DNA from: Coffea arabica | Lineage: Eukaryota; Streptophyta; Magnoliopsida; Gentianales; Rubiaceae | DNA length: 64,000 nt | Assembly: GCF_036785885.1 (NCBI RefSeq) | Contig: NC_092326.1 | Location: 39,084,287-39,148,286 of the forward strand | Direction: 5' to 3' | Part shown: positions 41,001 through 52,289 of the stretch, in pieces | Numbering within the stretch: the first letter of the stretch is position 1 | How the letters are laid out: every line of letters starts with the position of its first letter | Made by a program: the position numbers and the translations under genes | The notes under the pieces: model-generated | Database searches by the model: none | Told to the model about the DNA's origin: nothing | What the model saw: only the letters and a program-made list of their open reading frames with translations

Positions 41001-43334
41001 ACTCGTATTACTAATTTGCTGTTTTTCTGCCAAAAGAAACGGGTGGTGATTCCACATGTTGATAATTACTAAATTGTAACAAACTTGAGTTCTAGGCTAC
41101 CATCAAACTCAAGCTTGGCAAGAAGTTTTGATGATCCCAGCTGAGTTTGAGCTCCAATGACAGAAATCTTACTGCAAAGCAGGACTACCTAAATGAACCT
41201 TGAACTGTAGGCAAGTCAAGCTGGAACTTGACCCGGACATCATACAAGCTAAGCTTGATAGCAGAGTTCAGCATGGCTAACATGCAGCTCAATGAGTGCC
41301 GTTATATTGCAAGAGACTTTGACTATAAAAACCGACAATTTGAGGCTCATAAGCTTTGCAAGTTACTTATTAAGGAGCTCCAACTTGATCGAAGAACTGA
41401 TCAGTAGCTCAAGCACAACTATAAGTTCACGTAAGCCTAATTAACCAGCCTGAGTAGCTGAAGCAACTCAACTCGTTCACCCTAATTTCTATTGAATGTT
41501 TCTTATATAAAAAATAACGAGAGAAAATATGGTATGCACATGTGATGCAACATAAGCTGATGATGTGACACTCAACTTTGCATGTAAGTAGGACTGCTAT
41601 TGAATTGGGCCCCATCCATGTTTCATATCTCTTAATTAAGTTATACAATTTCAACTTTAAGGGAGTTCATAAAAGGCTTATGAGTTCAAATAAACACAGC
41701 CCATTCTATATTACATTATAAAACAAGCAAAGTTGTATGCCACATCATAAGCTAATGTCACTCCTAATATGCATATACTAAATTTTTTTCCTAGTGCCAA
41801 GGTATTGGGTATTAGGCCACATTGACACTAAAATATGGTACAACACTACCAATCACTCGTCACCAAGTAAGTAACGTGGGTCCTCCTTATCTAGTATCTA
41901 GTACCCACCAGACAAGGAGGACCACCTTACTTATTTGATATAGAGTGATCAATACTAGAGTACCAAATGGTACGACCGTGTGGCATACCTTAAGTGTTTG
42001 ATACCTTTCCACCCAATGAAGATGCTAGAGGAGATGTCTTGTAGCAGTCTTTGCCCTACCTTCCAGCATGTGAATCACGTGGTATAAACAGGTCAAACTA
42101 TATGGTTAGTGGAGTCAGTAAGATGGAGAACGGTACATGCAAGTCCACCAATTAAATGAGTTACAGATTTGCACTAATGTAACTCCACGAAAATGAAGGT
42201 TCACGTGATGCTAATTCTCAAATGGTAAAGAACAATTATATCTTCACATCGAACGGTTCTAACATCTTTCGAAGATTTTCACATCGATAAAAGACCATAC
42301 CGCAGAACCATGCACAATCATAAGGAAATAACTATGTGATATACTCACAGAAGTAACCTCAATATTCAGGTCAATCTCCCACAACGTGCACATAGTAGTA
42401 GTGGTTTCAGGAAAAAAGCACAGCCATGAACCTGATTTTCAGCTAAATCACTGAATTGCAGAGAAAACCCAGATATGATTTCATAAGATTACACAAAAAG
42501 AGGGTTTACTACATATTCTTGTACATAAATTGGGAATGCAGAATATGGAAATAGAACAAAAACACAGTATTCATATATTGCTCGAAAGTCTAACTAGAAA
42601 CCTAATTGCATAAACTAGCAATTCAAGCCCAAAGGACTAAAGACCGACTTGAGTCAATAATGAGAAGGAGAAAAAAATCACTTGAAGTTCAGAAAATGGT
42701 CACAAGAAATGTTCGAAAGAAGTGCCATCCCTGTAGACTACACCATAAAAGAGATCTCTAACTTCAGGACATAACTTTCAATCATTTTCAATCATTTACA
42801 AGCAACTTTCAATCTAGTACCAACCAAAGGAGTCTCTGAGGCCATCCCACAATATTAGATATGGTAGTCATTCATTGAAATTCAACATCAGCACTTTACA
42901 TAGCCCTGCATGTCTATCTGCTTATGCTCCTAAAGAGTGTTAGAATGACAGCCACTATATCTTTCTAAACCTCATGTTAATAATCTATAGAATGAGCATT
43001 TCACTAGGGCTCACAAATGATGAACAAAATATAGCTACCTCACCCTTGGCTGCATTACTAACAACAAGTATATTGGACAACAATAACAGCATATAATCTA
43101 CCTACTACGACAATCTTTTATCAGCAGAAAGTGTAACACTAGTACTACAAAACTCAAGGCAATACGTTGATAGTCAATATTGTGACCCTTGAGGAAGATA
43201 TCAACTTGTGTAAGGAAAATGAGAAGAGATATATAGATGTGATGTCCCTTTTAATCGTTTTTAAGGCAAGAATGAACGAATGACAAACTCAGAATCGAAA
43301 TACATTGGTGCAAGGAGAAGAAGTCAATTTTACC
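38020..43334. other. presumed 5'-UTR intron and intergenic region of the methyltransferase gene
   Basis: No coding exon is recognisable in either strand. A plus-strand patch at 38690-38845 starts with AAACCCTAG and ends before a GTATTACC donor-like site, but its reading frame stops early. One SINE lies at 39.3 kb. Confidence 0.4.
39268..39405 (-). mobile_element. tRNA-derived SINE, minus orientation
   Basis: On the minus strand TAGTGGCTAAGGTTGAGG (A box, plus 39374-39391) is followed by GGTCTTGAGTTCAAATTCC (B box, plus 39341-39359), a C-rich stretch, and an A-rich tail seen as T runs on the plus strand. The B-box region resembles the element at 61.5 kb. No clean target duplication was seen. 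Confidence 0.65.
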
Positions 43335-43520
43335 TGTAGATTGGCGAGTTTGCTCGTTCTATCGGCCTTGGGTTCCAGTCAAACGGAGAAGGAGAGGGGC
43401 TCGGCGGCTCAGCGGCGGAGGAGACTGAAAATGGGTGGAGCCAGGGAGGGAAGTGGTTGGCCGAGTTGGTCAGCAAGCAGCGGCGATGGGGTTGGAGTGG
43501 GTGACTTCGTTCAGTTCGCT
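43335..43520 (-). other. candidate noncoding first exon of the methyltransferase gene
   Basis: This is a G/C-rich island in AT-rich DNA, ending on the minus strand with CTACAG followed by GTAAAATTG, a good donor at 43334. It has the look of a 5' untranslated exon. The nearest minus-strand acceptor known to be used is at 38019, which would imply an intron of about 5.3 kb. An alternative or additional start lies near 45.7 kb. The link is inference. Confidence 0.35.
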
Positions 43521-43525
43521 TAAAA

Positions 43526-44330
43526 TGGGGTTAATTACATTTATCCTCCCTGAGGTTTGACCAAATAACGAATCAGGCCCTCAAGTTTGGCCGAACTAAA
43601 AAAGATCCATCAGGCTCAAAATTTCATAACAAAATTATCTAGATAAATGTAATTGGATTGATTCATACATAAGCTCCTATGTTGGGAAAGTTATTTAAAC
43701 ATATTTTTGCTGAATCTAGATATGGTTTTGAAGAAAAGAAAAAGAGACAGCCCGTCTATGGAAGATGATGACCAACACTTTCCTTTCCTATTTTTGGTAT
43801 AACAAATCAACGCTTTTTACTCTTTCTTTTTTAATTTTTTGTATCATTTTCCTTACACCCATTTTTTTTATAGTACTTGGTCTTGTTATTCTTTTTATCT
43901 CTTTCTTCAATGTTTTTTCATGTGTTTCACCATTTTTTTCTTTTTTTATCATCTTTCTGCTCCAATTTTCTGTGTCTTTGTCTTATGTTGGATAGTTTCT
44001 CACTGTTTCTCACTTTTTATTTGGTGATATGATGCATATGTAGTAAAAGAATAATTTAGAAATATGTAGAGAAAATATTCCAAAATTTTTGTGAAAACTC
44101 ACAATTCAAATAAATACTTTTCTTTTTTTTTTCTGGCTAAAATATTCTTTTTATTGAATTTTAAATTTTATTATTTTAAATCTTTAGAACTAGGGCTCTT
44201 TCATCATTTCACAACATCTATTAACGGAGTCAAGGATCCATTACTAACAACGGCGTAAGAGTTTTTTAATCAAACTACAAGATTTATTTCATAATATGAA
44301 CAAACCTTAGGGGAGGTTTAATTTGGTAGG
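43526..44330. mobile_element. decayed Mutator-like element
   Basis: The left end GGGGTTAATTACATTTATCC followed by TCCCTGAGGTTTG, plus about 50 further bp, align with the reverse complement of the right end around AAACCTCCCCTAAGGTTTG (44300-44325). The interior is T-rich without transposase. No intact target duplication could be found, so bounds are approximate. It lies immediately upstream of the candidate exon at 43335-43520. Confidence 0.5.
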
Positions 44331-44334
44331 TAAA

Positions 44335-46057
44335 TATTGTAGGGAGGTAAAGGCTATTTGATTCCAAGGCAAGTTACGTATAAGCTACCAAGCCATGTTA
44401 TTTGGAAGGTATACATTGTAGGAGGGAGGATTTTATATACAATTATACATAGCCTATTAAATGATAATGGCTGTAGAAGGACTCAAAATCCCACCACAAC
44501 AAGCCTTACAAAAATGAGCAAATCCTTCTGGCTGAGTTTGGCTTCAATAAAACTTCAAGTATTTTTTTTTTCCCTACAAAATAGAGGATACATACATTAT
44601 AAAATTCAAGTATTTTTTTTTCCTACAAAATAGAAGCCCGGTAACTATGTATGCAAGTACACATGTTCGTCTCTCAAAATCACATAAACAGCCAAAAGAC
44701 TGTTTGCCATTTGTATATGATTTGTCCGCTACTAAGTTCAAAGCCCAAATTCCATATCCAATTCTAATGCTTTTTCTCAATGAAATAAAACATCAGTGAT
44801 CAATACATGTAAAAAAATAATCATCCATGCCGAAGGAGCAATGAACCTTGGACTCATATTAAAGACTCCTTTACATAATAGCAGAACTAGGAAATGAAAG
44901 TGCATCACTATCCTTTGAGAAAAAAAAAAAGAACAGAAAAAGAGAATATTTTTAGAAAGCAAATTCTGTAACCTGACAAAGATTTGGATAGTAAGCTAGT
45001 AAAATAAGAAGATATGTTTAACAAACCCACCAAAAGGAAAGCTTTCGTGGTTTTTTCCCATTCTAGCATATTAAAATTACACTATGCTGTTAAGCTTTAG
45101 CTACACTGGCAACACCAGGATCGCCACAGCACTAAAGTGAGAAAATTTTGAACCCCAGATTCTGAAATATGGTCCACAGATCAATCTTCACCAAATCTTC
45201 TTAGAACATAAAAAAGCTAATCAATTTCTAAAGCTCAATAGTTAAATTAACACAACCCTGAGAGAAAAATCCCAACTTTAGCAGAGAAATACAACAGCAT
45301 TACATGAAATGAATCCCCAGTAATCTAAGACGTACAAAATGGTTAATCCTCTCTTAATTAACCCCTAATGCCTCAGGTGGCCAAAATCTTTTGTGGCATT
45401 ACGCGAATCACAACTATTACAGGAAACAAGAAAAGGAAATTAAAAAAAAAAAAACCCAACTTACCAAAAGATTAAAAGGGCCAGTATCACAGGCAAATGA
45501 CAATTATAAATTAATTAAAAAAAAACTCAAAAAGAGAGAGAGAGAGAGAGAGAGAGATCAAATAAAAAGCCAGAGGAGTATAGCACCTTTGATTTTGAGG
45601 GAAATGGGGGAGCTCGGAAAATGTTTAGAGAGACGAGAGATGAGGAGGGTGGTGGTGGACGATGATGACGTTGGTTCAACACGCGTTGTCTGAAGAAAGG
45701 TTTTAAGGTGAAAAGGAATTAAGGGAGAGGCCCAACCAACGCAGGGTTCGTTGGTGGCATTACTTCTCCACTTCACTCTGTTCTGTGTATCGGATAATTT
45801 TTACGCTACTATATAATTGCTTTGATTAAAATAATGGTACGAAGGCTATTTCTTTTTGACCCCTAGAAGTTTGCTAATTTCTAAAAACTGTGTACTATTT
45901 CACTGTAATAATTTATTAAGCACATACAAATTATTGTGCTTGTGATACTTAACACGTTAAACTCCAATTCATAAGTTTTCCTCCCTCCATATCTAATTGA
46001 TAGACCGTATTGCAAACTAATTCTCTTGATTTGGGTGAAATTTTGCATGATCAAGTG
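44335..46057. other. intergenic region with a candidate minus-strand promoter near 45.7 kb
   Basis: No coding gene is supported. At 45700-45740 the minus strand carries GTTGGTTGGGCCTCTCCC, including TGGGCC (site II-like, common in housekeeping promoters), followed by a C/T-rich leader-like stretch and a CT microsatellite (45534-45557). This could be a transcription start for a minus-strand gene. Confidence 0.35.
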
Positions 46058-46065
46058 ATCACATC

Positions 46066-46875
46066 TAGGGATGGCAATGGGGGCGGGTGCCCGCCCCGCG
46101 GGGGCTCTCGGGGCGGGGGTTGGGGCGGGGGGCGGGGGAGTATACCCCCGCCCCATCCCCCGCCCCGCCACCCGCAAAAAAAAAAAATATATATATATAT
46201 ATAATTATATATAATAAGTAAGTTAATTAGTTATAAACTTATGATAATGATATTATTAGTTAAATGTATTATATAATGTATATTAGTTTATGTAATATAA
46301 TTGATATTATCAATTATATGAATAATTATACATGTCTACTAATAGAATTTATTAATTAGTTATACTAAATTTACTAATACATTTATACTAAATTTCTAAT
46401 TACACTTAATAGAATAACACTTTTTTCTCAAAAAAAAAGCACAAACACAATAATGAATTAGTGATTGCATTTGTACTAAAAGTGAAAACTTGACTATTTT
46501 AGTTATATTTATTTCATCATATTGGATTGTATTCAAATAACTTCTGTTTGATTATTTTTATGAGTTTTAATTGTAAAATTACAATGAATAATAATTTGGT
46601 GATGTGTTGATATTTTAATACTTGATTATTTATTAAAATTTAATTATAATAATATTATATAATAAAATTTTAGTAACCCCGCGGGTGCCCCCGCGGGAGA
46701 AGCGGGGCAAGGCGAGGCGGGGGCGGGGCGGGGCGGGGGGAACGGGAGGCGGGGGACGGGGCGGGGGACGGGGGGAACTAATAGGCAACGGGGCGGGGGA
46801 CGGGGGAGGGGTCCCCCGCCCCAACCCCGCCCCTCCCCCGTCCCCCGCCCCAACCCCGCCCCGTTGCCATCCCTG
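46066..46875. mobile_element. non-autonomous hAT-like element with extremely G/C-rich ends
   Basis: The 810-bp element starts TAGGGATGGCAATGGGGGC and ends CCCCGTTGCCATCCCTG. It is flanked by exact 8-bp duplications ATCACATC (46058-46065 and 46876-46883). The outer 110-200 bp on each side are almost pure G/C runs (GGGGCGGGG repeats), while the 480-bp core is nearly all A/T. The 8-bp duplication and TAGGG/CAGGG ends indicate the hAT superfamily. No transposase; the open frames in the G/C ends are compositional artefacts. Confidence 0.88.
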
Positions 46876-46883
46876 ATCACATC

Positions 46884-47540
46884 AACTAATACTACTAATC
46901 TAGTATCTTATTTCTATTAATCAAGTGTAGGTTATAGCATTGCTGTCTAACATTTGAGTGATACAAAATGGGTTAAATATATTTGATATTGGAGAAATTT
47001 TTTGGTTTTTGATCAATTACGATGTGCTAATTAAAATTATAAAATCCACCGATTTCAAATTAAATATAATCCAAATAAGATCGTAGACGCAAGATTCTTA
47101 TTTATTCAATTGACAGTATCAGATCGGTCAACCATCAATCGTTGAATTTGTCACGCAATTGATCCAGACTAACATTAAATTTTGTTGTTATATTTTAACA
47201 CCATGGGCAGAAAATTTTGCCAATTGACATCTGTAGAACAAAGTATGGCAGATGCTAGTTTTGATTATTGATGACGTAAATGAAAGCCAGTCCTTTTCAC
47301 AATAATTATCTTATAGATACTGACCAGGCTCGCAAAAGTGAGATGGATGTGTTAGATATGAATAGTTTCATCATGTGTACATAATCGTCTGCAAAACGGG
47401 AAGCTGGCATTGTCAAAATATGCGAAATGATTGAGACATTAGGCCGTCTTGTTTATGAATTTGCAAATTTTTCTCTACGATCCTTTTCTTAATGTTTCTT
47501 CTGTCGTTTTGGCTTTTAATGGATGAAGGTTTTCGTGTTT
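46884..47540. other. gene-free intergenic region
   Basis: AT-rich DNA downstream of the hAT element; no gene or repeat that I can bound. Confidence 0.5.
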
Positions 47541-47619
47541 ATTGCAAATTGTTCATCATTTGGTGACACCTCATTTAGGCTGTCCTTGTACTGTCGCCAA
47601 ATTGGTACATCTAAGCACC

Positions 47620-47730
47620 ATCATCATCAGCAATCAAGTCTTTAATCTTGACAGGCAAGTCGGACCAGAGGTTTCTGATATAATATGGGCATCAGAGGAC
47701 AAATTCAGTACCAAATCTGCAAGATTCTAG
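47620..47730 (+). pseudogene. possible LINE reverse-transcriptase fragment
   Basis: The frame ending at 47730 reads GPEVSDIIWASEDKFSTKSA, resembling the W...G/D-K-F-S-x-K-S-A zinc-knuckle region near the C-terminus of plant non-LTR reverse transcriptases. Nothing further upstream is recognisable, so this is at best a small remnant. A SINE has inserted at its end. Confidence 0.3.
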
Positions 47731-47748
47731 GTAATATATGATTATGCA

Positions 47749-47943
47749 CCCCTGGGATTGGCTCGGCTGGTGCGGGGGGAAACCTCTTCAGGTCCTGGCA
47801 TCGGGTGGTCGCGGTTCGACTCCTGTTAACGTCTTGTGTCTTCTGAGGGTAGGGACACAAGCGCAGTGGAATTAGTCGGGCCTGGAACATTACTCCATTG
47901 AATCCCGAATACCCACTGTGTCCCAAAAAAAAAAGAAAAGAGA
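47749..47943 (+). mobile_element. tRNA-derived SINE with a perfect 20-bp target duplication
   Basis: A box GGATTGGCTCGGCTGGTGCGG (from 47755) and a perfect B box GGTTCGACTCC (47813-47823) are spaced about 50 bp apart. The element ends in a 10-base A run plus GAAAAGAG. It is flanked by 20-bp direct repeats (47729-47748 and 47944-47963) that begin AGGTAATATATG and show no mismatch. The intact duplication suggests a young insertion. It lies about 90 bp beyond the 3' end of the endoglucanase coding sequence. Confidence 0.92.
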
Positions 47944-48051
47944 AGGTAATATATGATTATGCAGGTATGTCTGTACAGTTTATATACCCTTCATTCTCGT
48001 CTTTCACATTTACATGTTACTGCACAGTTTATTGACAAGACTGGTATTCTC

Positions 48052-50699
48052 CTACGTGAAAGACGGAAGTTTTGGAGAGGCGGTGAGAAGGCCAGATAGA
48101 AGACCAACAATGAAGGCACTGTTATAAGTGGTTGGTTCTGCTTGGATAGAATTGTTCCTGGAATCAATGTAGGTGTCATTGAGAAATGGTCCACCAACAA
48201 GAGCTCCAGTTGCTATGTTTGGATTTGGAGATGGTGAGCGAAGCCACTTGAACCCATCCTTGCAACCTGTATTAGCATCTGCCGGAATTGAAGCTCCCCT
48301 GTGATGTACATACTTGGGGTAGTCACTGCTATATCCAACGAGGTAGCTCATCTTCATTGGATTACTTCCCAGAACATAATTTGCCTGAATTAAGTTGATT
48401 GAAAACAAGATTACAATAGGAAATGGGAAAATCTAGAATCATGATCTTGGCGTGTCATGCAACAAGACTTTGGTTCTTGAGAGACTTTAGAAGTAGTTTA
48501 ACTGGGACCACCCTTTCTAGAGCTACTCGATGTGGCCAATTAATGCAGCTAAATCAGTTCTTAGATACTGTGATTAAAGAAAGAAGTACCTGTGAAATTG
48601 CAAAACTTCGCAGGTCCATTGGCTCGTATTGGTCTCCATTGCAATACAGGGTTGGTGTACCGGACCAGAACATGTAATCGCTATAAAGAACCGCCAAAAA
48701 TGCCGAGGCAACAGAGTATTGTAAAGCGTTCCATTCTGTCACCCATATCAGCCCACCTACATGCGTAAAAATTGATGAAGTTTCACAGCTGCTTAATCAT
48801 ACACCTGAGAAGGTGGCCTGTGTTTGTGATGCAAGTTTAATTTGAGCCCTAGTACATACTCATGTCATTTATATTGGTGGCATTCACCTGGATTACCCCA
48901 AGATGGTTAAAATTGGTAGAGATACCAGAAATATTGTTGCTAGTTGCTACGGAATATTCATCTGCATCATGAAAATTCATCCTAAAGTGTAAAAAACTGC
49001 CCTTTAAAGATATCTTTTTGCTGGCTTTCTACCAATTGATTCATTCTCTTCTTGCTTGGCTACAAAGTTAAACAAAGAAGCCTTCACTCAATAATCATTA
49101 CAACCAGATAGGTTTTGAACGATTTATTGTATCGGTTTTCATAAGATTTAGGCACAGATTAAGGATTAAAGTTGCTCAATTGGTAGACAGAGTATCACCT
49201 TCTGTTCTATTAGGTGTTGCCAATGAGGAATAGGGGAGAAGGCTACACAGAAGAGCATCAGCAGTTCTCCTGTACTTCTGAAGGCCGAGATTTTCAGCAT
49301 CAGAGGTATCGGCTGAACCAAAGAAGCTTACTCTGGATAGAAGAACCTGAATTGCACTAAAATCTAGTCAAATCATTTCCAACCCACGAGGTCATGGTTA
49401 TCTTATAGATAACCAAGACAAAGCTACAGATTAACTATCAATATTGCACCACGACTCTAGACTGTAGCTTAATTATTTCACTTTTAAACTTTCTATACCT
49501 GAACTCCAGCCAACTTGTTATCCCAGGAAAACCATGTCGGATTTCCCGAATTAGCAAAAGAGTTTCCATTTGCACCAGTAGTATATTTAAGGTATGACTG
49601 GTCTCCAGTAGCATGATAAAGCCAAGCAGCCGCCCACAGGAGTTCATCACCATATCCTGATGAATTGTAATACTTTTGTACCTGGGGGATGCTGATACTG
49701 TAAGAACCTCGGTAAGTATCTGCGAAACTGAACAATTGCTGAGCATGCTTCAGCAACATTTGTGAGTAGGTCTTGTTGATAGACTTGAACACTAACGAGG
49801 CAGATGCCATAGCCGCTGCGGTTTCTGCTGCAACCTCAGTTCCTGGATATGAAATGTTCACTTGTGTGAGTGGCCGTGCTTCTGTAATGGCTTCTGGCCT
49901 CTCCCAGCAGTTGTGATCCACCTCAGGATCACCAACCTTTTATTGTCATTTACAGCATTCAGAGTTAACATTCCATTCATGCTTGACATAATGGAAACTA
50001 AAGGCAGAACAAGACTTATCAGGGATTACAACAATAATATTTTCATCAGCAGAGTGACAAGCCAACTTCAGAACTGAATTAACAAACCTGGATGATTAGC
50101 ACATTGTCAGAAGGATGCGCATTTAGGAGATAATCAGTTACCCACTTCAGGGAATCTTGAGCATTTTTCAACTGTTTCATTTCTTGCATATGTTGTCCAT
50201 ATTCCAAAATGGCCCACGACAACATTGTTGCAGTAAATGCCATTGGAAATCCAAATTTCATGTCATCCCCAGCATCATACATCCCTTTCGATAAATCAAG
50301 ATTTTCTTCTCGTCCATCTTGCAAACCTGAATCTCCCCTCCAGGCTATCTTATTATCCACCAATTTACCAGCTGCATTAAAAATTTAAACATAAATAAAA
50401 CAATAACAAGCAAATACAAAAATACATGCACGAGTGATGGGCAAAGCAAAATCAACTTAGCTCATAGTACATTTTTGAACCTCAAAGAATTGCATAGCAA
50501 CCCCGAGAGCATTAGCATATTTTTCATCAACTACGCTTGGTGGTCTAGCAGGACGGTGTTGAGAACGCCTCGATCTGTGAACATCATACCATAGCGTAAA
50601 TGCACAGGCGAGCAAGACAAGGGCTGCAAAAAAAATCACGAGCAGCATCCAGCTCCATCCTTTGGACTTCGTTGGTGAATCTGGTGATTTTGCTTCCAT
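48052..50699 (-). CDS. membrane-anchored GH9 endo-1,4-beta-glucanase (GH9B5-like), 532 aa
   Basis: GH9 enzymes hydrolyse beta-1,4-glucan in the cell wall with inversion. Exons (minus strand): 50699-50471, 50371-50088, 49936-49499, 49346-49199, 48756-48590, 48384-48052; total 1599 nt in frame. A single hydrophobic segment at about residues 18-41 after a short basic N-terminus predicts a type II membrane protein. Visible catalytic features are YDAGDD (Asp109/Asp112), HHRGASIP around His449-450, and the signature DSRNN...EPTTYN with Asp496 and Glu505. Length and the N-terminal anchor fit the class-B membrane-anchored subgroup (Arabidopsis endoglucanase 2/10 type), shorter than the KORRIGAN class of about 620 aa. 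A CA/TA microsatellite lies about 40 bp upstream of the start codon. The specific wall substrate is unknown. Confidence 0.95.
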
Positions 50700-50738
50700 T
50701 CATTCAATCTCAACTACCTGCAACTTTCCTCTGCGTGT

Positions 50739-50775
<37 letters not shown>
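50739..50775. repeat. (CA)n(TA)n microsatellite in the endoglucanase leader/promoter
   Basis: About 12 CA then about 6 TA dinucleotides, beginning 40 bp upstream of the endoglucanase ATG. Length variation here could affect the leader or promoter; this is inference. Confidence 0.85.
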
Positions 50776-52289
50776 CCTGGAGGGGAATTTCATATCAAAG
50801 CAACCATGATTATGATCAGAAGTTTGAATTAATCAATCCTGGACTGAGTACAAAATGGTTGATTTCTTGAGTCTCTTCTAAGATATATGTGCCACAAGGA
50901 TTGATCAGATTAAATATGAATTCCGTGCCGGTGGTTGATCCCTTTTTTGCACTAGGACAAAAGCGAACTGCTCTAGGGAGGAATACAGTACTTATCCAGA
51001 TTGTCTCTATGCATAAGGTGATAAAGGGCATCCCAATCTATTGATACCATCCTTCCTCAAAAACTAATCATAATAAAAATGAAAACAGATACCCTCATAA
51101 CTCATACATAAGTTGCTAGTAATGGTACTTATGTCAATGATTATTAGCTCAGTTCAGCTGCACTCTTGGTGAGTTGCTTTCATAGCTATAGCTCTCAAAG
51201 CAGTCCTTCTCAGGGCGAGAATATTTATGAGCATGATAAGATGGATTGGCTAAGCTCAAAAGTTTCTCAAAAAGCATCTGCTTTAATCAGAATATTTTTG
51301 CGTTCATAAGAACATGTAACCTTTAGACATGCATCATCCATAAAGAAAATATAATACTTCTCTTGAAGCTAAGTTATTAAAGCCTGGAGCATTTGATTAA
51401 TTTGGTCAACCAACACAAACAACTTGCATTGTTGGATGCTGGAAATCAACCCATCCACTTAAAATAAAAATTGTAATTCCACCTTTGTGGGTTTTTGAGG
51501 CCCCAATTTTCAAATCTTTGTGGGTTTTTGATGCAATAATTATTAAACCAACCTTTTGTTGTGGGATGAAAATTTAAGGTTTAGGTTAAACCCAACAACA
51601 TTTTTGGTTCAGGTTTTGGTTTAGCTATTGTCATCATGGTTAAGAGTTAGGACAACTAATTTAGTGGAAATTTGAATTAGGTCATAGGTAATTCAAAGTC
51701 TAGTAAATTCACATGTAGTTATATCTAATTATCTATGAAGGGCATTCAAGTGAAATAGTTTCCAAGAAAAGTGCTTATAAAGTTATAGTGCATAATACAA
51801 GCTGCACAAGGGGCAGATTTAGTGCAGCATTTTATGGGAAGGATGCAAAGATTTATAGTACAGATGCTCTATTTCTAAGGTTTTTTCTGACTGCTGCTAT
51901 TGAACAAGCTAAGTGCGTCCAAAGTGGTGGTGGTTTATAGAAAAAGTACAACAATGGACAAATTTCAGAAACTAAGAAAACTTGACCTCTCACTCTCACA
52001 TCATTTTTCTCTTCTGACCATAAAAATCATAACTCAATGATGTAGTCTGAATTTCAGTCTTGCCATCAGCTTCACTTTCACTGTTTACATCTCTACAAAT
52101 AACCAATATTACCCCTTCAAATCTGCAACCAGCAGAGCAGATCTTGCTTCAATTCACAATTTCACATGCTACAACTAACTCCATTGATCGGCCTAGGAAC
52201 AAGATTGCATGAGAAAAATTACAGCATTTTAATGCTTGCTTGCTACTATTATTGTGAATTTAAGATGATCCCACTTTGCTTAAACAAAA
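50776..52289. other. intergenic region between endoglucanase and receptor kinase genes
   Basis: Contains the presumed endoglucanase promoter and the receptor kinase 3' untranslated region. A small direct repeat with TTTGTGGGTTTTTGA occurs twice near 51.5 kb. No gene. Confidence 0.5.

Noticed and set aside
43305-43523. 72-residue Gly/Arg-rich plus-strand open frame
   Set aside because: It is antisense to a G/C-rich segment better read as a minus-strand noncoding exon.
46633-46880. Pro/Gly-rich open frames on both strands
   Set aside because: They are artefacts of the G/C runs at the end of the hAT-like element.
48423-48677. 84-residue plus-strand open frame
   Set aside because: It overlaps endoglucanase exon 5 and an intron on the opposite strand.
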